Source: Opitutus sp. (GTDB lineage Bacteria > Verrucomicrobiota > Verrucomicrobiia > Opitutales > Opitutaceae). Taken from it: 56,799 nt of DNA. Where the stretch lies: NCBI GenBank assembly GCA_013821985.1, contig PNJQ01000014.1, forward strand, positions 1 through 56,799, read 5' to 3'. Each line of letters starts with the position of its first letter. The first letter of the stretch is position 1. Positions 12,201-17,757 of this stretch are shown here, one piece after another. The notes under the pieces are model-generated. The model saw only the letters and a program-made list of their open reading frames with translations. It did not search any database and was not told the origin of the DNA. The translations under genes and the position numbers were made by a program.

Positions 12201-12755
12201 AAAATCTCCGCGCCCGTATGCATTGGCCACGTCCGGGCGCGCGACCCCTAATTGCGCATCTCCTACATCAACTCCATCGACGTAGACGTCCACACGACTG
12301 ACGGGGGCTCCCATTTCGTTGTCGGCTGCCCACCCCCAGCCTTGGAAGCTGCCGCCGGTCCCCACACTGCCGAATGCATCATCAAACGCCCCGAACGGCG
12401 GATTGTCACTCGGGGCGTTGATCGTCACGTAATGCCAGTCCTGATCGAAGTAACCGATGAAGTAATCCTCCGCGCTCGCATAATACTCGATGTAGTTGGG
12501 TCCGCCATCGGACTGCCAGCTGCCTGCAGAGAACCACCCGTTTCCATAGTTTCCCGCCACATAGCTCTGGTTTTTGTAGAGGTAGATTCCGCCACTCCAA
12601 TTGTTCGGCACACTCGCCGTGGCTTCGATATAGTAAGAAGCTCCACTAGACACCGGTCCGCCCGGCACGTTGCTGAACCAGACCGAAACCCCGTAAAGCA
12701 AGCTGAGCGGCAGCAGTCCGAGGACGCAGATGAGACTGAGGCGGCGAAAGTTCAT
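3243..12755 (-). CDS. Giant secreted MBG/YDG repeat protein with C-terminal alpha/beta hydrolase
   Basis: A 3170-residue protein. A signal peptide (residues 1-22) leads into Ig-like and cadherin-like domains to about residue 650, two YDG-type domains (about 650-826), eleven MBG repeats (827-1739), one more YDG-type domain, a LamG-like jellyroll (about 1960-2215), calcium-binding thrombospondin-3-like repeats (DSDGDGLSDRNE, DSDADGLPD; about 2225-2310), HAF-type repeats with GISNDGVVVG-like motifs (about 2320-2630), an acidic Asp stretch near 2655 and a C-terminal alpha/beta hydrolase. The last has VHGWNQ (oxyanion, about 2875), VAHSMGN (nucleophile elbow, about 2955) and a terminal HSAEF histidine (about 3140). 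A GGAGGAGGG sequence precedes the ATG, which overlaps the upstream stop by four bases. It is probably a surface or released adhesin carrying a lipase/esterase tip; the substrate is unknown. Confidence 0.85.
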   Translation of the reverse strand: MNFRRLSLICVLGLLPLSLLYGVSVWFSNVPGGPVSSGASYYIEATASVPNNWSGGIYLYKNQSYVAGNYGNGWFSAGSWQSDGGPNYIEYYASAEDYFIGYFDQDWHYVTINAPSDNPPFGAFDDAFGSVGTGGSFQGWGWAADNEMGAPVSRVDVYVDGVDVGDAQLGVARPDVANAYGRGDFYSSGFHYYVTANFSLGTHTVEVRAVDNQGQTTSLGSRSFSVTNATPSITLNAPGTSTVDFNTTLSISSTATDPDGNITHHHLDIQRPDGSWNWQGGFAYGEPYMGGPVGTSANSTRAANFTFNIEGTWHVRSWVQDATGANVHSSTVAITVRPANAAPSLSWHTSPPLFVNSGTNFTARVTANDVNGNLAYVRMNLSTNGGAWGAFAWNGGGNGFTNTSDGNLLTAGAEGTSYQFRGFAADTSLPSVPGELLGTTLVNRSPSVSAQILDASKNAVPVANGRGQVPALTNYYIRVTGSDPDGRLSRLYERHIPVGSSAAVMSDVVASGASSSYDFGPFAAGSTAGFVNVWVHATDLDAGAYVESGQGWSKAETPDIDVVKIAQTTAVAVTSETSFVYGNSYTGTATGGNGTGAIQWALGTGSTAASAAIDPVSGVITARSVGTVVIKARRLTDQTYNDSSWSADFSVNVTPRPLTIVLSGGKVYDGTAASSGAAAAIASGGGTLASGDSIAYNFSPTPSPVAGSYAGLAVVGISNAATPTSRTSSYQITYQGSYVISPRPVTVTLAGSKTYNGNTASNGASASITSGTLASGDSISYAFSATSSANAGTYVGLVAATISSGSAPSGRTGSYAITYGGSYVISKATLNITANNASRTYGAANPTFGYSPSGFVNGETATVLSGAPSLTTAAVATSTVGTYGITAAVGTLAATNYQFTFLNGTLTVTKATLTITANNASRTYGAANPSFTFATTGFVNGETAEVISGTPSLTTSADASSPAGSYAITATIGTLSATNYQFTFVNGMLTVNKATLTITANDASRSYGASNPTFSYTASGFVNGETTAVLTGAPSLTTTASASSPAGAYAIAAAGGTLTAANYQFVFVNGTLTVNKATLTVTADNKNRTYGAVNPALTYAITGYVNGEGSAVLSGTPSLTTPAAATSTVGTYAITAAIGTLAASNYQFTFVNGTLTVTKATLTITANNASRTYGAANPGFSFTTAGFVNGETAAVLTGAPSLTTTADVSSPAGSYAINATIGTLAATNYQFTFVNGTLTVTKATLTITANDASRSYGASNPTFGYTAIGFVNSETIAVLTGAPSLTTPASASSPAGMYAITAAAGTLAAANYQFTFVNGTLTVGKATLTVTAENKARAYGAVNPAFTYTVSGYVNGETATVLGGSPGLSTSADTTSAVGTYAITAAAGTLAATNYQFTFVNGTLTVNKATLTITAEDKNRAYGAANPAFTYVVTGYANGESSAVLTGAPALTTTAGVSSVVGSYAITPATGTLSATNYQFAFVNGTLTVNKATLTVTADNKSWTYGAANPGFSYTTTGFLNGDTSSVLSGAPSLATTATTESPVGTYPITAGTGTLAAANYQFAFVDGTLTISKATLTITANNALRNYGTANPSFSYTPSGFLNGDSAAVLSGVPVLSSSATPGASVGTYAITAAAGTLTADNYQFVFVDGTLTVNKATLTIAADNASRSYGTANPSFSFTATGFVNADTSAVLSGVPTITTSATSGSAVGSYPIVIASGSLAATNYQFVFVNATLAILPVNQQPLAVVAFGLQDFNTTQILSSSGGSGGGVVGYEIVAQSAAGAAILTGANLTVNTGTGWVDVRATKATDGNFNAAISPTVRVTFVRINQAPLSVSATPSTVVYGNTSALNSAGGSGAGSVVFSSSNGGSVMGATFTATSGAGTAVVTGTKAATADYNAVTGTASITLSPRPVTITLNGSKNYDGSTVASGAQASVTSGTLAGGDSVSFVFAPTASTEVGDYTNLATATFRNASGTDVTLDYAVTATGSFTINPAPVIATGLRAWYRADRGIIKDADNYVSVWQDISGNEFHLQQQNAAKKPIWSGNGLGERPVVDFGSANRLQGATIDLLAGSSDMTVVVVLQSAQMQVENANLLEFDAAGQHGFSVAQAGSATNRYALSWRDSGGVLQGQASPISHIAALNPQTLVFVKSGNSQSAFVNGALEGTSSVAALMSGPLAQFGLGAYGGSNGVTASVAEVLIYNRALSVAERTQIEGAAVSRYGMYDSDNDGLLDSWEIYNIGSLALTQFSQLPGQTQTVGEQFKGGQNPGDIDSDGDGLSDRNERELNTNPNNRDSDADGLPDVIEANLGSDPVVANVNTEIFYVPIRLPLPAGASGAEATDVSSSGFVSGYTYGTATDQLVRWRLDDLTFQTTASPGDLYAHAINDSGVIVGSYNTWYPLRWMPGETPGPLLGNITGFANAINTSGEIAGESYGATTGAFRYSRNVQYLSAPSGYRWPEAYGISNDGVVVGRVNHTSSGEWAGIIWEQSGAVTTLSDFVPAAISNDGVLLGSTSSGPAVKVGGNSPVQLSMGGLNGFVYPFRISASHEALGQISSVPVIWRQDASGTWQFINLRTKILDLDVAQSFQGYSVNDAGLIAGSFRSDGNNRPVILKPSLLPMLAVDSNRDGVVDINGDTTSAAMAYRFWINDDDDVDDDDPDDSENAPVSSADYTDEKSDGIRDLEDFSRLKIYIGGLQDAVLQGHIQVGLKWKDTTGSPSLKVWRNLSPNGGSEYLTDVTVARQHMPLRGPGLVQGTTSYIIPTQYWQDVGLSSSQPYGNLLFEGCTVGTGQLVITLHKADGTVIGEGPGVWIDLRNIKAMYERVKATADGAENFPFPYNHVGSDPVPTPAMGWTPDPNGFPFEPAPGESATYIVSVHGWNQTYERSTMYAETMFKRMWHLGYKGRFAAFRWPTFYHQGLELPTSYNDSEYRALKCGVSLKQYLDTIPSAYTVNLVAHSMGNVVVGSALEKGASVANYALLNAAVPAICYDTSGNVVQTSWGYVTPNDDPDSATVALSYQGRLANVSGNLVNFFLPADSALSAWELNNDSPSGGRFPLLGAKPHQWAEGSLETAGYRYQRTASAGQKLRVVRVAGERILASPDEAMGFAVQAPSLTVGADGRTRGAIDDWVDMTAYGFDSVHSAEFLFTIHQTRDFYGTLLLKLGIAVQL
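7539..10277 (-). repeat. Tandem array of eleven 83-residue MBG repeats
   Basis: Eleven consecutive units of about 249 bases each encode KATLT(I/V)TA..., a (T/S)YGAANP turn, a GFVNGET segment and NYQFTFVNGTLTV. Similarity is visible at both DNA and protein level. A three-unit period lies over it: units 2-3-4 and 5-6-7 each run NNASRT, NDASRS, then a DNKNRT/ENKARA variant with GYVNGE, which suggests a block duplication of three units. Units 9-11 are more diverged. Repeats this similar are prone to copy-number change and assembly collapse. Confidence 0.9.
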
Positions 12756-13813
12756 GGGCGACCCTCCTCCTGCCCGCGTTGAGCGCTCTTCCCCCGCTCG
12801 GCAGCGACATCAATGAACACGCCTGCTGCATTGGTGAAGTAGACGCGTCCTGTTCGGTCGAGCTTGAGAAGCAACGCCAACCGGCCACGAACACTCGCCT
12901 GATCAAAGTATTGGTCGCCAGGAAGCCGCTCGCTTTCGGCCAGCGCCTTCGCAGCGGCGACATCCTCATCCAGATTGAAACCCACCAACCGCGCTCCTCC
13001 GAACTGCGCTGCGCGGAGCTTTTGCGCGAATTCGACGCTCGGTCTACTCCAAGTTGCCCAAGTGTACAGCAACACCCGCTCGCTGCGATATTTCTCGAAA
13101 AAGCCATTCCGTCCGTGAGCCGTGTTCGCAACATCCGCCAAACTCTTCCCAACCAAAGCGAGGCGTTCCTGCAGAATGGTGGCCTTGGCTTTCGCCGCGA
13201 ACGGCGCATTTGAACCCAAAACCTCCCGCACGGCTTCGCGAATCTTGAAGTCATCGTCGGATGTATCGACCACACTCAAAAGCAGTTCGTAGCCTCCGGA
13301 CTGATTTGGATATCGGGACATCAAGTAGCGCGCGGAATTCTCCCGTGCTGCGACCGCCTCGCCCTGCGTCTTGGCTACCGTGCGTACAAGCACCTGCTCG
13401 GCGACAGCCTCCAACTGGAATCGAGTCTCGTCCGGTATTTCAGGGTCGAGGCGGAGCCGCTCAACCAAAGAGATACCTGCTTTTTGGGACTCGGCATCTC
13501 CGAGAAACCCAGCCCGAAGCAGGCCCCTCGCTTCTTCGACCGCTGCTAGCTTCGATTGTGGCGCGTGTGGAAACTCAATTTGAAATTGTGCAAGTTCCTG
13601 AGCAACCTCCTTGAAGTGAGCAATGATGCTGGCTCTCTGGGTGGAAGAGAGCGGAGATCGTCCATCCCGATTCAAGGCCGGCGGGAGAAATCGATTTCTC
13701 AATTCAGCCCAGCGCTTCTCGCCAGATGCTTCATCCTGAGCAGAACAGACAGTTGCGGAGAGCGCTGCCGACAGAACGGCAACACCCGTCAACAGACGAG
13801 CGATATGATACAT
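12752..13813 (-). CDS. Secreted thioredoxin-fold protein lacking the CxxC pair
   Basis: A 353-residue protein with an N-terminal signal peptide (ARLLTGVAVLSAALSATVCSA), a helical region of about 200 residues, and a C-terminal TlpA/AhpC-like thioredoxin domain. The segment VLLYTWATWSRPSVEF (around residues 244-259) aligns with the WATWCxPC active site of TlpA-type proteins, but both cysteines are serine, so no dithiol chemistry is expected. The following ARLVGFNLDED strand and the RVYFTNAAGVFID C-terminal strand fit the fold. It is the first gene of the run and its stop overlaps the ATG of the giant hydrolase, suggesting a folding or assembly role for that protein (inference). The ATG at 13813 is preceded by AAGGAA; a TTG two codons upstream is the alternative. 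Confidence 0.75.
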   Translation of the reverse strand: MYHIARLLTGVAVLSAALSATVCSAQDEASGEKRWAELRNRFLPPALNRDGRSPLSSTQRASIIAHFKEVAQELAQFQIEFPHAPQSKLAAVEEARGLLRAGFLGDAESQKAGISLVERLRLDPEIPDETRFQLEAVAEQVLVRTVAKTQGEAVAARENSARYLMSRYPNQSGGYELLLSVVDTSDDDFKIREAVREVLGSNAPFAAKAKATILQERLALVGKSLADVANTAHGRNGFFEKYRSERVLLYTWATWSRPSVEFAQKLRAAQFGGARLVGFNLDEDVAAAKALAESERLPGDQYFDQASVRGRLALLLKLDRTGRVYFTNAAGVFIDVAAERGKSAQRGQEEGRP

Positions 13814-13869
13814 GAGCAAAGGGTTCCTTTCCGGAAGACCCGACGCCGCGCCGCAAATGCGAGGTCACG

Positions 13870-13916
13870 CCAAGCTCCCAAGTTTATATCTACTGATTTT
13901 CCAGTAGAGAGCTTGG
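13870..13916. promoter_or_regulatory. Nested inverted repeat in a divergent promoter region
   Basis: An outer pair CCAAGCTC (13870-13877) and GAGCTTGG (13909-13916) encloses an inner pair CTACTG (13890-13895) and CAGTAG (13902-13907). It lies between the thioredoxin-fold gene and the sedolisin gene, which are transcribed away from each other, so it could be an operator serving both or an RNA hairpin in one leader. No T-tract follows, which argues against an intrinsic terminator. Confidence 0.45.
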
Positions 13917-14089
13917 CCCCGCTCTCAGTTCTCAAATTCGAATCGCAGAAGGGTTGGATATGCAACGCGAATCCTGTCCTCAGGGTGAAATCCTCAGGGA
14001 CTGAATAGCGGTGACGTGCATTTCTTATCGAGCACTAGCTTGCGCCCCCGCTGAAAAGCGTCTTCGCTTGGTCGAACGGGCCGCACATT

Positions 14090-16189
14090 ATGCTTACTCG
14101 ACGGACGGAGACTCCGGGAGGGGCGGCCAATCGCCGTGCTCCTTGGGTGTTGGACGTGCTGGCTACTTGTGTAGCCGTTCTCGCTGCATTGACCGGATCA
14201 ATTTTTAGCTACGGCGCAGCGCCCAGCACAGCAGATCAGGGGAACAGGCTTCGCCGGATGGTATTAACCACGCAAGAACTCGCTGAGCGACGGTATATCG
14301 GATTCGGCCTTCGCCTGAGGAATTTCGACCGCCTAGAGGCGGCGATCGCGCGCGGAGAGGTGCTGACCTTCGCTGAGCTCGAGCGGGATCACCTACCCAC
14401 GCGTGAACAGTGGGAAATTGTCGCCAGCTGGGGGCGCGCCTCCGGAATTGAAGTCCTCCCACCGGACGCATCGCGCATGGTGGTTCATGGCACCGCGTCG
14501 GTTCTGCAGGCCCAGGTTGCTTTGCGAACGCACTTCGCGCGAATCGCCGGGCCGGACGGAATCGAACGCACCGATGCCATTCGAGAAGCGGAGTTGCCCG
14601 CGCATATTCGATCCTATGTCGTGGCAACACACGGGCTTCACCCCGAGTTTGAACGACCGAGAAATCAGAGTCGGCCCGTCCCGACTTCCACTAGACGGGC
14701 CTTATTGCCCGCTGCAGTGCGGGAACTCTACGGCGTCGAAAACCTGGGATTGGATGGCACGGGTGAAGCGGTAGTTGTCCTCGGCAGCCGCATCGTCGAT
14801 CCGGCGGACCTCGTCGGATTCTGGCGGGAGACTGGGCTGCCCAGTAATATCAATCAGTTTTCCAGCCACAACATTTCCCCCGGCCTCGTGGATCAAGGAA
14901 ACGCGTATGAGGAAACGATGGATTTGCAGTGGGTCAGCGCTATTGCCCCCAAAGCCGAACTCATACAACTGCGCAGCATCTCCCCGAACTTCGTCGCGCC
15001 ATGGATCGTTTCGCAAATCGGGGCCGGCCGACCCATCCGGCAGGTTACGGAGAGTTTTGGCCTTCCGGAGGCTGGAATGCAAACGACCCGCGAATCGCTC
15101 GAGGCAGACCACCAATACTACGCCTCGATGGTTGCGTTGGGCGTCACCTACTTCACGTCTTCCGGCAACTGGGGCTCAACGCAATTGGTGCATAACGGAG
15201 TTGTGGTCCTTCGCTACGACGCCACGGGTGTTACCGGCACCCAATATCCGGCCTCATCCCCCTACCTGACGTCGGTCGGGGGAACGCTGTTGGCGATGGA
15301 ACGGGACATTTTCTTTAATTGGTATTATCCGGTGACGGAGGTGGCTTGGACTAGACCGAATGCAAATTATGACGATCCACTGCAGGGGACTTTGGCGAGC
15401 GGCGGAGGGATAAGCACCTTCTTCCTCCGTCCTTCGTGGCAAAACGCTCCAGGCATGCCGTCGGGCACACACCGATGCGTACCGGACGTCGCCGCGCTGG
15501 CGGCCGCACGGGGAGCTGCGATATTCATGTGGTATCAAGGGGGAGAAACGGGTGCCGGCGGCACGAGCTTGGCGGCCCCGATTTGGGCCGGGGTAAGCGC
15601 CCTCATCAACCAAGCCCGCCGGCAACGCGGCATGCGCCCGCTTGGCCTTCTCGGTCCAAAAATCTATCCTTTGGCTGGCACCAGCGCATTTAACCAGATG
15701 GATCGCGGAGCCAGCAGCCTCATCGACGACTCGATTTCAGCCACCGCGAAAAACGGCGCCTATCAGGTCGGCCCCGGCTACAATTTGGTCACTGGACTTG
15801 GGTCTCCCAATGTGCCGCAACTCGTCGCTGCGCTCACTGCGCCGTCGAGTGACGCTCCGCTGACTTTGCCGCCCATCGCTGCGCCTGTCGGAGGCACGGC
15901 GCCCCCTCCCCCGGCGCAACCAACGCCGACTCCCAGTCCAACGCCAACCCCTGCGCCAACTCCTGCCCCGACTCCGACTCCGAATCCGGCACCTGCGCCC
16001 ACACCTGCCCCTACGCCGACGCCACCGCCCTCCACGCCGCCCCCGGCGCCCACACCGGTTGCCGCGAAAGCGGGAGGGGGAGGAGGAGGCGCAGCGTCTG
16101 GCTGGTTCTCAGCCTCAGCCACCGTATTGCTCGTTGTCTACGCGTCACGGCAGAGGAAACGCGGCCGCCCGGAAGTGTGCGCAAGGTAG
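14090..16189 (+). CDS. Sedolisin-family (S53) serine-carboxyl protease with C-terminal anchor
   Basis: A 699-residue secreted protease. A signal segment (VLDVLATCVAVLAALTGSIF) is followed by a pro-kumamolisin-type activation domain (about 50-200) and the S53 catalytic domain. Visible family residues are the Glu-x3-Asp pair in YEETMDLQW (around residue 272), the serine in GGTSLAAPIWAG (around 493) and the calcium-site tail GPGYNLVTGLGSPN. From about residue 603 a Pro-Thr-Pro-rich linker leads to a run of six glycines, a short hydrophobic stretch (WFSASATVLLVVYA) and an Arg/Lys cluster, a tripartite sorting-signal layout like GlyGly-CTERM proteins. The protease is probably auto-activated at low pH, as in the family. 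It is divergent from the giant-protein operon, and processing of that protein is possible but unproven. Confidence 0.88.
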   Translation: MLTRRTETPGGAANRRAPWVLDVLATCVAVLAALTGSIFSYGAAPSTADQGNRLRRMVLTTQELAERRYIGFGLRLRNFDRLEAAIARGEVLTFAELERDHLPTREQWEIVASWGRASGIEVLPPDASRMVVHGTASVLQAQVALRTHFARIAGPDGIERTDAIREAELPAHIRSYVVATHGLHPEFERPRNQSRPVPTSTRRALLPAAVRELYGVENLGLDGTGEAVVVLGSRIVDPADLVGFWRETGLPSNINQFSSHNISPGLVDQGNAYEETMDLQWVSAIAPKAELIQLRSISPNFVAPWIVSQIGAGRPIRQVTESFGLPEAGMQTTRESLEADHQYYASMVALGVTYFTSSGNWGSTQLVHNGVVVLRYDATGVTGTQYPASSPYLTSVGGTLLAMERDIFFNWYYPVTEVAWTRPNANYDDPLQGTLASGGGISTFFLRPSWQNAPGMPSGTHRCVPDVAALAAARGAAIFMWYQGGETGAGGTSLAAPIWAGVSALINQARRQRGMRPLGLLGPKIYPLAGTSAFNQMDRGASSLIDDSISATAKNGAYQVGPGYNLVTGLGSPNVPQLVAALTAPSSDAPLTLPPIAAPVGGTAPPPPAQPTPTPSPTPTPAPTPAPTPTPNPAPAPTPAPTPTPPPSTPPPAPTPVAAKAGGGGGGAASGWFSASATVLLVVYASRQRKRGRPEVCAR

Positions 16190-16258
16190 CTTCATCGACC
16201 GTGTCGATCACTGTGGCGTTTCCGATGAAAGCGCACATTCGCCCGGGCGACGGTGAAA

Positions 16259-17002
16259 TTACCGTTCGTCGGTAACTCGCGGGAGCCGGTTTTCGAGAAA
16301 CACCCGCACCTTCGGCAAATCGGCGTGCGGAAGACTCCGGAAGAAGTCCTTCGGCGCAATCTGGAGTTGGGCCCAAGCCTTGCGTCCGTGACGCGAGATA
16401 ACCACGGCGAGGAGGCGCTCGAGCAGGTCGATCACCTTGCGTTCTTCCATGCGCTTCGCGCCGGCCGATTCGCACAGGCTGGCGAGATAGGCCGGCAGGA
16501 TGCGCGCAAGAATGAGAATGTGCCGCGCATCCTGTCGCCCGGTCTGCTGAATCTCGGCCAAGTTCGCCACCTTCGCTTGCAGGAGCGCGATCGGGCCGGG
16601 CACGCGCACGCGCACAAGATTTTCGCCGATCGCAAATTCGTAAGCCGGATCGCTCAGTTCTTCGTTACTAGCCCCTCTCACATAGCGGAGGACCTCAATG
16701 AGCAAGGGCGAACCGTTCCCATCCGTCGCGATGACCACGCCGATTTCGTTGGATGGCGGACGCAGCGGAAAAAATTGCGGCTTTTTGCCGGCCAATCGGC
16801 CAAGCAAAACGAGCGTATCGCGATCACCGAGCACATCGGCATCGCGCGATACGAACGGGGCCAGATCGCGCGTGAGATCCTCGAAATACAACGCCCACAA
16901 GTTAACGGCTTGCCCGCCGATGATGAGCAACGGATCCGGTGCCGCGAGCAGCGCCGCGAAATCTTCCGGCGGTCGCGGCGCGGCGTCAGAGAGATGAGGC
17001 AT
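16259..17002 (-). CDS. Nucleotidyltransferase-fold protein, AbiEii/type IV toxin-like
   Basis: A 247-residue protein. The motif IIGGQAVNLWALYF (residues 27-40) followed by SRDADVLGD (52-60, Asp54 and Asp56) is the GG...DxD signature of DNA polymerase beta-like nucleotidyltransferases, in the variant found in AbiEii-like and DUF6036-like proteins. The C-terminal half is helical (RQDARHILILARILPAYL). It overlaps the upstream small gene by 17 bases, the usual arrangement of an antitoxin-toxin pair. By family, such toxins modify tRNA or other nucleotidyl acceptors; the target here is unknown. Its place next to a tRNA scar supports a mobile origin. A non-toxic metabolic nucleotidyltransferase remains possible. 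Confidence 0.65.
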   Translation of the reverse strand: MPHLSDAAPRPPEDFAALLAAPDPLLIIGGQAVNLWALYFEDLTRDLAPFVSRDADVLGDRDTLVLLGRLAGKKPQFFPLRPPSNEIGVVIATDGNGSPLLIEVLRYVRGASNEELSDPAYEFAIGENLVRVRVPGPIALLQAKVANLAEIQQTGRQDARHILILARILPAYLASLCESAGAKRMEERKVIDLLERLLAVVISRHGRKAWAQLQIAPKDFFRSLPHADLPKVRVFLENRLPRVTDER

Positions 17003-17381
17003 GGGCGCGATCGAAATTCAGCAGCACCGGGCGACGGTGGGCCGTTATGGAGTTGCGGGCCTGCACGTCTTGCGGCTGCACCAATTGCATTTCCAACACC
17101 ACTTGGTCGAACTCGCGCTGCGCCCGCTTGAAGCGCGCAAGATGTGCGGCCGTCTTGAATTTTTTCGGCAGGCGCGGCGCTGAGCTCCACACCGCCGCAC
17201 GCAGTTGTTCGGCGCGGGCGGGTTGCTGCGCACGCTTCCGGACCACCTCGCGGGCCGCTTCACGCAGCAAAGCCATCACCGTGGTCTTCTCCCGCTTCGC
17301 AATCTGCGATAGCGCCGCCAATACTGCCGCGTGTTCGGCCAGGCTCTGACGGCGTTTCGAAGATGAAAGCTGGTTGGGCAT
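16986..17381 (-). CDS. Ribbon-helix-helix-like antitoxin partner
   Basis: A 131-residue basic protein. The pattern AALSQIAKREKTTVMALLREAAREVVRKR (given here as its core, residues 22-50) resembles the two helices of CopG/Arc ribbon-helix-helix regulators. The rest is a charged helical tail that could bind the nucleotidyltransferase encoded by the overlapping downstream gene. A perfect 19-base palindrome sits three bases upstream of its ATG, which fits autoregulation by a DNA-binding antitoxin. Family assignment rests on pattern only. Confidence 0.55.
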   Translation of the reverse strand: MPNQLSSSKRRQSLAEHAAVLAALSQIAKREKTTVMALLREAAREVVRKRAQQPARAEQLRAAVWSSAPRLPKKFKTAAHLARFKRAQREFDQVVLEMQLVQPQDVQARNSITAHRRPVLLNFDRAHASSL

Positions 17382-17383
17382 TA

Positions 17384-17402
17384 AAAGGTTGAATCAACCT
17401 TT
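17384..17402. promoter_or_regulatory. Palindromic operator of the toxin-antitoxin-like pair
   Basis: AAAGGTTGA and TCAACCTTT form a perfect 9-1-9 inverted repeat directly upstream of the antitoxin-like ATG at 17381. Position and symmetry fit a binding site for a dimeric ribbon-helix-helix autorepressor. Confidence 0.6.
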
Positions 17403-17602
17403 ATGCACGCCGGAGGCGAATTCAAGTTCGCCGACAGAATTCCTGGGCGCCCGCCGCGTTGTGTGGGGGCGCGAGATGCGCTGCGCTACGTATCCTTTTT
17501 CCACTGTCCATTTACTGTCCAAAAACCTGCTGTTCCTGTTGATTCCAGAGGAATCCACTCGTTACGTATCAACGGTTTAGCTCGGCCCCGAGGCCAAAAA
17601 CA

Positions 17603-17650
17603 AGGCTCATAACCTGAAGGTCGTTGGTTCAAATCCAACCCCTGCACCCA
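17603..17650 (+). tRNA. 3'-half tRNA fragment (CAT anticodon), attachment-site scar
   Basis: The sequence carries an anticodon loop CTCATAA, the 3' side of the anticodon stem (CCTGA), a complete T arm (GTTGG, TTCAAAT, CCAAC), an acceptor 3' strand and an encoded CCA. It looks like the 3' half of a methionine-type tRNA. The 5' half is missing: upstream there is no acceptor 5' strand able to pair with CCCTGCA, and the anticodon stem is mismatched from CAAGG outward. This is what integration at a tRNA 3' end leaves on the distal side of an island. By that geometry the island lies to the left (positions below 17603), and the integrase and the rebuilt tRNA would be beyond the left edge. Confidence 0.7.
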
Positions 17651-17651
17651 T

Positions 17652-17682
17652 GAAGGCCGACTGGTTAACCCGGTCGGCCTTC
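17652..17682 (+). terminator. Hairpin after the tRNA fragment
   Basis: GAAGGCCGAC (17652-17661) and GTCGGCCTTC (17673-17682) form a perfect 10-base-pair stem with an 11-base loop starting one base after the tRNA CCA end. The position fits the native terminator of the original tRNA gene; the T-tract is poor. Confidence 0.6.
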
Positions 17683-17757
17683 GCCATTTCCGGGAGAATC
17701 GGGCGGACGCGGTCGCCGGCGATCCGCCCTGGCGCCCGCACAACCCCGTCGCACTTC

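Noticed and set aside
15778..16122. Minus-strand frame rich in Pro and Gly-Val
   Set aside because: Antisense of the Pro-Thr linker and glycine run of the sedolisin.
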